In this document: one piece after another, positions 33,689 through 43,898 of the stretch
Layout: each line of letters begins with the position of its first letter
How positions within the stretch are numbered: the stretch's first letter is position 1
From: Anniella stebbinsi
Taxonomy: Eukaryota > Chordata > Lepidosauria > Squamata > Anniellidae
Reading direction: 5' to 3'
NCBI GenBank assembly: GCA_029215795.1
Contig: JARDYH010000002.1
Coordinates: forward strand, 58,257,001 to 58,321,000
Length of the DNA: 64,000 nt
Notes under the pieces: model-generated
Databases searched by the model: none
The model's input: the letters and a program-made list of their open reading frames with translations, nothing else
Told to the model about the DNA's origin: nothing
Position numbers and translations under genes: made by a program

Positions 33689-34531
33689 GTAAAATATTAA
33701 CACATCTTTTGTTGTTGTTTCCTTTTTGAAAACTTGTATGAGTAGCTGTCTAGTATAGCAGCAATGGTGACGGTGAGGATCTACTTCATGAGGAATGGGT
33801 AAAGCTAATGCAAATAATGTTTTAGAACAATGGTACTCTGTAGCAACTGGTTTCTTGACTCCTAAGAAAATCAGACTGTGACTCATTCTGGCAAGCTAAT
33901 GTAGAGGACACCTTGCTTTGGTTTGTTATTGACAGCTGTAATTATTTGTGGAATAATCCATAGATTCAAACTAGGTTGTTGGTAAAAAGCTAGTGAAATT
34001 AAACAAGAGAACAGAGAATGATACAGTTAAAAGACTGGTGGAAGGTAGAAGGAAGAAACCCAATTGTAGAAAATAGATTGGGGTATGTAGCGAGCAGTAG
34101 CATGGCATGATGGAAGCCTTTTAGTGAGACCAGAGAGCATAATGCAGTCCTGTAAGACAAGAGTCAGTCATGGCAAGGACCATTCAGCTCATCTTATGTT
34201 GTTAGAGCAAATCCTTCTTAACCTGCAGCTGTCCAGCCTGGTATGGTGGGCTGTGTAAACCACTTCCTACTCATGGTAAACATGAAAGATTAAGACTCAT
34301 TACCTCCAGACACAATTCTTGATCATTACCTGCTACGTGCTCGCTCTTCTTTGAGTCTTCCTCTTTCCAGGCTCACAGCAGTACCTGAGGATGACTATGC
34401 TTTGTTAATATGCAGATTCTTTTTTTTTATTAAATGCTGCCATGTTGTTTAGAGAAGAGATACCTTGTACTTGTGTATGAAATGTCTTTGAGAATTATGT
34501 AAAACTAATACATACTTTTGCATTGCTAAAG
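33689..34531 (+). other. FER: FER intron, 0.84 kb
   Basis: Phase 2 intron. Nothing recognisable apart from short poly-T near 34421. Confidence 0.9.
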
Positions 34532-34651
34532 GACACCAGATGTTGAACAGCAAAAAATAGAGTTTGATACATCTTTATTGGAAGAAAATGAAAATCTTCA
34601 AGCTAATGAGATTATGTGGAATAATTTGACAGCTGAAAGTTTGCACGCTAT
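34532..34651 (+). CDS. FER: FER coding exon 6, residues 268-308 (part)
   Basis: The acceptor 'cattgctaaag' has a modest pyrimidine tract. The first base completes Arg268 and the exon continues [18 protein letters not shown] to NLTAESLHA, ending two bases into a methionine codon at 'gctat|gtaagt'. It is 120 nt, phase 2 on both sides. The segment leads into the FX domain of FER/FES kinases, which binds phosphatidic acid and extends the F-BAR surface. The [18 protein letters not shown] run is typical of FER. The donor is consensus. Confidence 0.96.
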
Positions 34652-36848
34652 GTAAGTAATTAAATCTCCTCTCTCCTTTTCCCCCTCTCACTTTATATGG
34701 ATATACTCTGTGAGAAAGATGCCTAAAGTGAACAAGTGAAATAAGTTTACATACATGTATATGTTATGTGAAATGTATTTTGCTTCTACTATTTAGGTTT
34801 GCAAGTGTTTGGGGTTTTTCTTCTTCTTTTCTCTCTCTCTGTCTCTCTCTGTCTCTTTCTGTGTGTGCATGCGTGTGTGTGTTTAAGGAGTCCGTAGGAG
34901 ATAGTAGCTGGATGACAGGTAACCTCAGGTGAGCATGGAATAGTAGTTACGTGGGAGGAGGGTTCTGCATAGTATTCATGTCTATTCCTTGCGTCCAGAA
35001 GCCTTACACAGAAAGCACAGAAAGACCATGACATGATGTGTACATTTTCGAATAAGAACGATTGCACATGTATTTATGTGTTTGTGGGTACTGTAAATGA
35101 CTGAAAATATCTGGAGGAAGAAAGGGGATTTTTTTTTAAAAAAAAAAACAGAAACAGAAACAAGCACCTCCTAAAACAGATGTTGATTTGTTGCTTAATG
35201 TGTTATGAAGACTTTAATATTTTTAATATTAATACCCTTTTAAGCAGATTTATTGTAAAGGAGATTGCCCTTTTCGATTCCTGTCTTTCCTAGCCCATTA
35301 TCACAATATCACATTCATTAGCTGACTTTTACTATGAATTATTCCCAGTGCAGTTTTATGAAAGATTGATGTGCTGACTTCAGATATTTCCATTAAGTTT
35401 GCATTTCCCTCCAAAATGAGACTTTATAGCTCCTTTCATGGCCAGGTTTGCAGAAACATGGAAAAATAAGGCACAATTACTTATTTTCCCTCCCCACGTG
35501 TGCCGGTCTTGAGCTGCCTAATTAGCATAATTACCCTTGACAGGCGTGGATTGCCATGATGTCCTGTGAAAGTGGCTGGTTGGGACGGCTTACAAACTAC
35601 CCTGAAATCCTAGAACAAACCATGGGTTTTAGAGTGATTTGTAAACCACCACAGCCCCCCCCCCCCCCATTGCTGGGTTGCAAGGGTAATTATTAGTTAG
35701 CTCGTGACCGGCATGTATTGGGAAGGAAAATAAGTGGCCATGGCTTACTTTCCCGTGATAGTGCAAACCTGGCCATTGTCCAACTACTTCTTGCAATGGG
35801 CTTACGTATCTATAGCATTAAAGTCATGGTTTATTGTGCTCTGTATTGTGTAAGGCCTCTGTTAAGTGAATTTTTTATTGTTGATAGGCTTGTATAATGA
35901 ACAGTAAAAGTAGAGGAAATTGGAAAAAAATAACTAAATGAATCCAATGAAGTAATCTGTTCTGGTTTACTTGACGTTGTTCTGTACTAGAAGATTATTC
36001 AGGTTCTTAAATAACAGTTGATAGGGTGTACACTTGTATTAAATTGGATAGTTTCTTTGGATGTGATAAATCTTGCTTCAGTGCAGTCAGTTGGCCTGGT
36101 GAATCTTAAAGTTCTTTCATCTCTATGGAATGTTCTAAGTGGTATTACTTCCAGTGCAAACTTCTTAATTCCTGGACTGAAGTACAGAATTCAAAATGAT
36201 TTCAGGTGACTATAAACATTTGAAATATGCAGCATGTTTTCTGTTAACACTGGGTTCCAGGAACTTGTTAGCTTTTAGTATTATTGCGCAAATGCAGTTT
36301 CTAAATAACAAATTCCTGGAAAAAATTTTTTTTGCTATGACCAGTACAGATTCATTCTCCTGTATTTGAATGAATAGAATAAGGCCACAGCCGGAAGTCT
36401 TTGGCAACATATAAAAGAGTTCACTGTGCAGCTAAAGAAGGGTGCTTTCATTTCTGGTACCAGACTTTTTAATCTGTCCAAACTTGGACTTCATTATATC
36501 TATGTGATTGAAAACTACTTTATGAACAGTCTGGCCTCAAAAATGGAAAATAACCCAAAAAAATCTGTATTACAACTTCTCTTTCAATACGTTTGGTATA
36601 CTAGTGTTTTTACAGATGTAGTATTTTTCCTTCAAAAATGCTTGGAAGTAACTTGATTTTTTTTTAGAAGTATACTGTATAAATAAGTGTCCATTGACAA
36701 TGGCAGCCAGAAATCGCTCTATACAAATGAACATTGTTAACCCTCCTTTTTCATTTGTGTTGAGAGGGAAAAAATAAAGGGATACTAAGTGCACACAAAT
36801 TATATTTGTCAACTCTACATGTATAACCTCTTTCCATTGAAACCATAG
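34652..36848 (+). other. FER: FER intron, 2.2 kb
   Basis: Phase 2 intron holding a CT-rich simple repeat near 34825-34860, a (TG) run near 34862-34880 and the 35439-35775 foldback. The interval 35780-36840 shows nothing recognisable. Confidence 0.9.
35439..35775. repeat. Foldback element with 14-bp perfect terminal inverted repeats
   Basis: 'tggccaggtttgca' at 35439-35452 is exactly inverted at 35762-35775. Pairing continues inward with 'acttattttccctcccca' against 'gggaaggaaaataagtgg', 'gtgccggtcttgagct' against 'agctcgtgaccggcat', and 'aattaccctt' against 'aagggtaatt'. The asymmetric centre contains 'caaaccatgggtttt' and a C-run at 35647. 337 bp, non-coding. The 'ggtttgca' end links it to the 18213 family. 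Confidence 0.85.
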
Positions 36849-36971
36849 GTTGAAGTCAGTAGTTGAAGAGTTGATTCAGACACAACAGACGCTTCTAAAC
36901 AAGGAGGAGGTAGTATTAGAGTTAGAAAAGAAGATAGAAGAATCTTCTAAGATTTGTGAAAGGAAATCTGA
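36849..36971 (+). CDS. FER: FER coding exon 7, residues 308-349 (part)
   Basis: After 'aaccatag' the first base completes Met308, then [16 protein letters not shown] to CERKS and two bases of an aspartate codon, with donor 'ctga|gtgagt'. 123 nt, phase 2 on both sides. Regular leucine and glutamate spacing ([14 protein letters not shown]) shows the second coiled coil of FER, which supports oligomerisation and belongs to the FX region. All frame joins agree with the flanking exons. Confidence 0.96.
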
Positions 36972-37757
36972 GTGAGTAGAAGAGTTACAAAGTTTTAGTG
37001 CATTATGATTTGATCTGATACCTGAAATGATTTAAATAAGTATGGTTGTATATAAGTGAGATCCATTTGCTATGTTTCTGTTCAGAAAGTCTTGAAATAT
37101 TGTTGATTATTTGGTAAGAATCAAAAGATATTTGACTTATGTATCTATGATTACTGTGAAAAAATAATTGGACATATACCCTGGAATTGAGAGGTACATA
37201 CAGAAGGATCCTTGAACACTGAATCACAATTACCTTAAGACAGTGCACCCCCACTTAGAAATTGACACAAAGTCCTATGCATTTGAGGCCTCTGTGTGCT
37301 TGGGATTTGACCAGATTTTTTACTTGTTAGGGGCTAGGTAGCAGATTTTACAAGCTATTGCATGTTATGGTCTTCCCGGGCATTTGGTACCAAGGGTAAG
37401 CAAGGCCTTTCACAAACTCTATTTCTTACGTCCTGGTAAGTGTATCACTCCTCCTCACCTTCTCCTTCTTCCAAGCTATCTTGCACTTCCTACTCCCAGG
37501 TTGATTTGGGGTTGGTCTCTCCAAACCAAGCCTTTTCAGAAATCAAAAGTAGATTAGGTTAGTTAATTCTGGGCCCTTACAGACATTGTCATGTTCTAAA
37601 TGACAACATGAGAACACAATAGGGTTCCAAATCCTCCCCCACCCCATGACCCCCCCACCCCAATCTCATAAAAGAGGCTGAAGGTATATTATTATTTATT
37701 TTCTAAGTTATTTATTAGTATATTATTTTCAAACTTTTTTTATTTTTTTATTTTTAG
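36972..37757 (+). other. FER: FER intron, 0.79 kb
   Basis: Phase 2 intron. The acceptor is preceded by a long AT/T-rich stretch. A C-rich stretch lies near 37640-37660. No element recognised. Confidence 0.9.
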
Positions 37758-37947
37758 CGTTGTGCTTCTGCTGAGCCAAAAGCAGGCATTGGAAGAATTG
37801 AAGCAAATGGTTCAGCAATTGAGATGCACTGAACTCAAGTTTGCAGCCCAGAAAGAACTTCTACAACAAAAAGTGCAAGAAAATGATGGGAAAGAGCCCC
37901 CGCCTGTTGTTAATTACGAGGAGGATGCCAGATCAGTTTCTTCTATG
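37758..37947 (+). CDS. FER: FER coding exon 8, residues 349-412
   Basis: After 'atttttag' the first base completes Asp349, then [17 protein letters not shown] to [12 protein letters not shown], ending in phase 0 at 'tctatg|gtaaat'. It holds the end of the coiled coil ([18 protein letters not shown]) and the start of the acidic linker to SH2. Residue 412 is the known point where the testis-type FerT isoform of mammals joins the common C-terminal part, so this donor is the last of the long-isoform-only exons. The downstream exon should begin with an ERKERL-type sequence; it is not found in the window. Confidence 0.97.
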
Positions 37948-38096
37948 GTAAATCCTAATGCTTATTGTGCTAGAAAAAATACATTAATGTTGTATCATGT
38001 GGAGTTGCTGTTATTGGTGACTCTTAACCAAAAGATATGATGCAGGCTGCAATCTCCCCTATTTCACTCTAGTGTTACTTTAATGAAGCTCTTAAG

Positions 38097-38470
38097 GTGC
38101 AATCCTATCAGGATGCTCTTCAGCTTCTAAACTCGGAGACTGAGCGCCTCTGCACTCCTCCCGCTCTGTATTTTTCATAGACGGGCGTTTTTACCTGTCT
38201 AGCTGGGGCTCTGTGGAGAAGGAGGGTGGGGAGGGTGGAGGATTCGTCATAAGCTGGTTTCCCCAATCTCCTCCCCTCCCCATCCACAGAACCATCCCCT
38301 TTCCCTGCTCTACAAGGTGGCTTTTACAAGCTCAGAGAGGTGGGTTTCCCTGCTCTGGCTGCGAGTGGGGGTGACAGCAGGCTTGGACTCTTGAGTCCGA
38401 TTTTGGAGTGCTGTCTCCAACCTCAGATCTAGGAATCCGAACTATCCTATGTCCCCCCCCCCCTCCCCAG
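38097..38470. repeat. GC-rich unclassified segment
   Basis: This segment is much more GC-rich than its surroundings, with several C- or G-rich runs (a C run at about 38452-38463). It opens 'gtgcaatcctatcaggatg' and closes with 'atccgaactatcctatgt', suggesting a loosely inverted-ended repeat. No frame or known family could be recognised. Confidence 0.4.
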
Positions 38471-38550
38471 ACACTGTCTAGGGGGCAAAGGATTGCTCTC
38501 CCCATCCTTCATTGCAATTCTTGGCCATGGGTTAGGATTAATTTATGGTA

Positions 38551-38641
38551 ATTTATCAGAGGCTATTAGCTATGATAGCTAACAACATAACCTCGCTGTT
38601 CAGAAGCATTACACCTCTGATTATCAGCTGCAGGAGACAAT
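38551..38641 (+). mobile_element. CR1-type LINE 3' UTR fragment
   Basis: 'gaggctattagctatgatag' and 'cctctgattatcagctgcag' match the layout 'ctactagtcatgatggctat ... gaggaagtag' of the longer element at 51385-51600. Only the front part is kept. Confidence 0.5.
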
Positions 38642-41032
38642 AAACCAAGCCTGGCTATTATCATTTTTAATATTAGTTTCTGGCCAGAGACATCCGGCTG
38701 GCCAATACTGGGCATTTGGGGTTTGTCAGGATGACATTTCCTACATTCTTATCTTTGGAGTAAGGATATAAAAGTCTGATTCTCTATATCCCTACAAGAG
38801 TATGATTTAGGATGGTCCTTGCTTAATAGCAGGTAGAAAAACAAAACAAAAATTATTAATTTTGTGCCAGTCAGTGACCATGTGTTAATATGTGGGAGGG
38901 ATTCATTAGAAATTACTAAATGGTTTTTGCCAACATGCAGAGGTTTGGTGCTTGATTCAGAGAACAAAAATTATGATGTTTGGTTTTTTCCTGTCTTTTT
39001 ACGTATTTGCAGGAGAGGACATCATGGTTTCTTCATTTCATGCACATGAGAATATGCATTTGATACAGTGAAAATCTTAGTCCTCTGGCCATGCTTGTTT
39101 ACTCATAATTGTGTATGACACGTTCTATTCAAAGGAACTACTATAGTTTCCTCCCTTCGGCACACCTCTTTCCCTTTACTCTTTTTTCCCAGCTGCCAGG
39201 GTAGTATTCATTTGTATTATTTACACAAAACCAGAGATGTACTTATCATAGTGGACAAACTAATTCAATTAGAGCCTCTTCTACAAAGCTTACAGTGTAA
39301 ATTAGGTATAACACAGCATAGATATGGGTAAGATAGTAAACGAGAACAGGAAGAAAAGATTAGGGTAGCAGTACTCAAAGGAATGAAGGTGAGCTTGTTG
39401 TGAGAATATTGCTAAGGCCTTCCTAACGATAGAGGCAACAAGGCAACCACTTGGGCTACCAAAATGCCAGGGACACCTGCCTTTTCAATGTATATGTCTT
39501 GGAGAGAGAACCACGCCTGGGCTTTTGGTGAAGACACCTTAAAAGGCAGGTTAGTAGCTTATCAGCTTGAAGAGAATCCCTTTATTCTCATGGAGATAAT
39601 GAGAGCCCTTTGATCTCCTTGTAAGGTGTTGTGAAGGAAAGGAAGTACAGAAGGGACCGATATTAACAGTGAAAATGAGAAAATAGTATTCTTGTCAACC
39701 CATGATAATTTAATATGCTGTTGTTACACTGTTCACCCTACTGGGAGTGGGGTTTAATTAGCCTAGGGCAGCAAAATAATATATTGGGACAATTCTGTAT
39801 ATGTAAATTACTATCTGCTAAATGGGGTGAAAGATGTCAAGGTAGACTGTATTATTACAAAATTATTCCAGAGGCTAATTTTTATTGGGCTTTTGAGAGA
39901 GAAATATGGAGCCAAATCTGAATGAATTTACAAATCCAAGATTGCTGATTAACGTTTGTAGCTGTAACTTTACTGGCCAAGCATGGCATGTTCTTTGTCT
40001 GATACAAAGTAGCAAATTTATTAACAATTGTTGAATCCACCAATAAATTTGTGATAGGAAAACAATTACAATGATTAATAACCTATGTCTGAGTGCTTTT
40101 ATAATAAGTTTGCTTCTGACCGTTTTGTTTCATGACATAAGCATGAAACCAATCTTTTAAAGTAGTTCCTAAGTTTTATAAAAGAGATCAAGTAGCTCTG
40201 CCTCTTGGGACTTTTTGTAGGGGCATTTGTAGATGTTGCATGTTCATTTTCAGATGTATGTGCACAACTCAAAGACCTAAAACATGTGAAAACTCAGATT
40301 CTGAAGAATTCTGCTTCTATGTTAAATACTTGCATTGAATTTCAGGAGGTCAAACACCCTTGATTATTACAGACTTTGGACAATACTTTCCCAAGAAGAA
40401 GGGAAAGGATCTTTGAACCCTCAGAATACAATGTCCCTTTGTCTGACATGCTTGAACAGAATATCGATCTTCTATTCAGTTTTGAAGCCCTTAATAAACT
40501 ATTAAAAATGTCTGGACCTGAAAATCAAGTTGCATATCATTTTATCTATAGTACTCTCTCTTTTTAATTCTACTGAGGTATTTCCAATTCTTTAGTCATT
40601 TGTTCTTATAGCAGCTCTATGAGGGTGGCCTTGCCTGAGACCATCTAGTGGGTCTGGTTGCTAAGTGCAGGTTTGAATCTCCTGCATCAAATCCAATGCT
40701 CTTTCTACGATGCAACAGTTCTCTCCACCTGCACCTCAGTCATTACTTTATACTGGCGTTGTTTCTTCTGCATGATTGCAGAGAATGTTAAGTGTTCCCT
40801 CCAGTCCTGTGACGCTGCAAAGTACAGAAAGCACAAGGGCTTGTACATTATTTTAAGAGAAAAGGTAGTTAAGTGAAACTGCAGTGTTTTTATTTAATTT
40901 GCCATTTGTTAGGGGTATAGCTAAGATCAGAATTACATGTGTTTCCAGCAAACATACTTCCCAAATATGTGCCTGCTGTTTAATGTGAATGTGGGGTCCT
41001 TTTCCCATACATCACAGCGTCTTTCAATCTTA

Positions 41033-41148
41033 GGGTAGTATCCAATGTTAGTCCTAGTTAACTTAGAACTTAAGTTAGTCATGACTAACCTATGTGTCAT
41101 TCATTTCAATAAGACTACTCTAAGTAGGACTAACATTGGATACTACCC
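41033..41148. repeat. Small foldback with 24-bp perfect terminal inverted repeats
   Basis: Positions 41033-41056 and 41125-41148 are exact reverse complements ('gggtagtatccaatgttagt' plus four bases). The interior also pairs in part ('acttaagttagtcatgacta'). At 116 bp this is a minimal MITE. No clear target duplication is seen next to it. Confidence 0.88.
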
Positions 41149-42184
41149 CAGAGCCTGTCTAGGAGGGGAAAAAAGAAGAGTTGTAGAGTGATATTTGCAC
41201 AGAGATTGGTGAGCATAGGAAGGATTAAGCACCCCCCCACACACACACCAATTCTTATGTGCGAATGAACTCTAGCTGTCACATTAGTTTTTCCCCTTCA
41301 GGCACTGGGTATTTGTTTCATAATATGAAGTTCCCTCTTTGATCAATCAAAAGGAAAGGAAAACTATTATCTAAGTAAACAAACTTTTTTGCCCAATATT
41401 TCATGTATTGTCCATTTCTCAAGAGTCCTTTCAGTTATGCTGCTGGTGAATGATAATGTTTGCTCTTTTCTCTTAATAATTTTTAAATGACTTGCAGGGC
41501 ATATCACATGGAAGGTTCATTCAAGAGATCTTTATTCCTTCAGTTAGAAGCCAAAATTCTCTTTGCTGTTTTTATTGCAAAAGAGTTCAATCTTAAAAGC
41601 TTTCAATTTAGTTAGTTTCAGTTTTAGTTGTTCTCACTTTCTTGACGCAATCAATTATGAATGCCTTTCATATTCTTATCTTATGATCAACAACATTTTT
41701 ATCAGTTTATGCTGTAGCCAAAAAAATATTTATATATGTATGTGTATGTGTTTGTGTAAGCTTTCAACTAAAATATTCAGCATCAAAACATGTCTTTTCT
41801 ACTTCAGCTGTTTCGAAATGTATTATGCAAAGTTTCTGTTAATAGAGGCAGTTTAATGTTTCTAGGTGAAGTATCTATAAAGTAGGTCCTTGACAAGAGA
41901 AAAGAGTGCAATTGTCATTCTAAACAAAAACCTTAAAGAGCCCTTAGATTTCAGCTTAACCCCTTTGGTTTCAATGGGTATATTTTTTTAAGGGTTAATT
42001 TTTAAGGCTTGTTTCTTGCCCCTCAAGGTGGTATCTAGGGTGTGAGTGGGGGCAGATCTAGGGCTTGTGTGCTCCCCTTCTCTGCTCTTTCACCATAGCG
42101 TAAGTCCTTTTTGTTATAAACACAGGATATCCTGGTGCATTCATGACTATCTTCTCATAATGGGAGGGGTAATGGGTGTTGGGA

Positions 42185-42515
42185 TACATTTGTATGCATT
42201 TATTCCATTTATTAAATGTCTTCTAAAATCAGTACAGATCAATTAACAAAACAATAACAAAACAACAGAAACACAATAGATGAATAAATCCAGTACACCA
42301 CCAAAGATTCCAACATACCAATGCAGCATGCTAAAATATAATACAAATTGTAAAGGTTAAAACCATCATCAGGTACAAAAGCCAACCCCCCTTCTCCCCT
42401 CAATCTATAGGAACTAAAGTAGTAGATCTTCAATAAATAAAGATACTTAAAATGCCTGAAAGGAAAAACATATCTTACCCTGGTGCCAAAAACATAACAT
42501 TATGGTGCCAATACT
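42185..42515 (-). mobile_element. Decayed L2-clade LINE 3' UTR region
   Basis: Reads in reverse like the 3' part of the copy at 62262: 'tgcatttattccatttatta', then A-rich sequence with 'aacaaaacaacag', then 'cttaccctggtgccaaaaac' against 'cttaacctggcgccgaaaag'. Heavily mutated. Confidence 0.5.
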
Positions 42516-43898
42516 GGAAAAAAAACCCTCTTGTTGCTACTCTGTGAATTACAGATTTACCTTTTTCTCACCCATACTCTCCCTTTGTCATATTTTTTTA
42601 TGGTGTGAAGCAAATCTGTCATTCTGATTTTATCATCCTCCAAGTGGGTCCCATAATGCATGTTTGAGCTATAAGTGCCTTCCATGTCTATAAAGGTGGG
42701 CTATTCTCTCCTGTGGAAGGGGAGCTGTTGCTTCAGCAAAGTGCACAGGCCTTCTGAAGGCTGGCCAGCCTAGTTCTGCCTTTGGCCCCATCCCCTCTGA
42801 GGAACTTCTTTGCCTTAAAATGATAGCAGTCCAGTTCTGCAACTATTGATGCCTGTAGAGTGGCAGTGGAAGTGAATTTTCTGAATCTGCGGAGTCTGGC
42901 AAAGCAATATCCTTTGGCCTTAAGGACTTGGAGTGGGTACAGTTACTCTTCAAGGGGCAGGTCCTCCTCTATGCTTGAATGTGGTTCAAGTCTGAGGAAC
43001 GCGAGTCTTCCAGCTTGTGGTGTGGCTTTCGGAAAACTACTGTTTGAAAACTTCTCTCACAGGATTGTTGGAAGCATAAAATAGGTTAACTTCATGAATG
43101 CTGTCCTGAGCTCCCTGGAAAAGAGGTGGGGGTACAATAGTGATGAAATAAATGTAAAAGATACCAACATTTTGATCTTGTGGGTAGTTTTTGCCAACTT
43201 TCTGACTTATAAAGTATTCATAGCATTTTAGTATGTATTAACCTTTGGGGCAAGAGCTCTGTAGGGAAAAGAAATTGCTATATAACTCTATCATGCTCGC
43301 TCATGATTGCATGGCAAAGTGAAATTCCAAGAACTTGTTAAAATCCTTGTTTTCCCCTTTCAGTTTCCTCCCGTAAGATGGGATTTTTTTCTCCTCCCCG
43401 ATTTAAAATAGAACATTAACTTCATCTGTATCTTTTCACTTTTTTGAAGAAAAACTATTAGATCATAAACTGTTTTTCTAAGGTTTTGTAGTATTAGTCT
43501 TATCTACATAAATACCAGTTTATACCTCCGGTGGTGGTTGGGAATGAAATAGGTGACTGGTAATAATGAACTGGCAGCTGGGGGAGGTGGGGTGGATACT
43601 AAGTTTAAAGTTGCTTGAAAACATTTGTCAGCATTTTTAAATGAAACCTTCCAAAGTGAGATCTTAAAAATGGTTGAAAATTGAAATAGAAGCTGGAAAT
43701 ATTAATCAGCGTTAATTCAGTGGCTGTCGACTAAATGTATTCATCTGGTCTAGCTTTATGATTGAATGCCGTATTTAGTTACTGCTGCTCCCATTCCTAT
43801 GTTTCTCAGAATACAGATTAGGGAGAATGGGTCACTTTTATTACAAGGGGAAAAATACTAAAATTTGGAATAGTCACTCCCTCTAATAATGAATTCAG

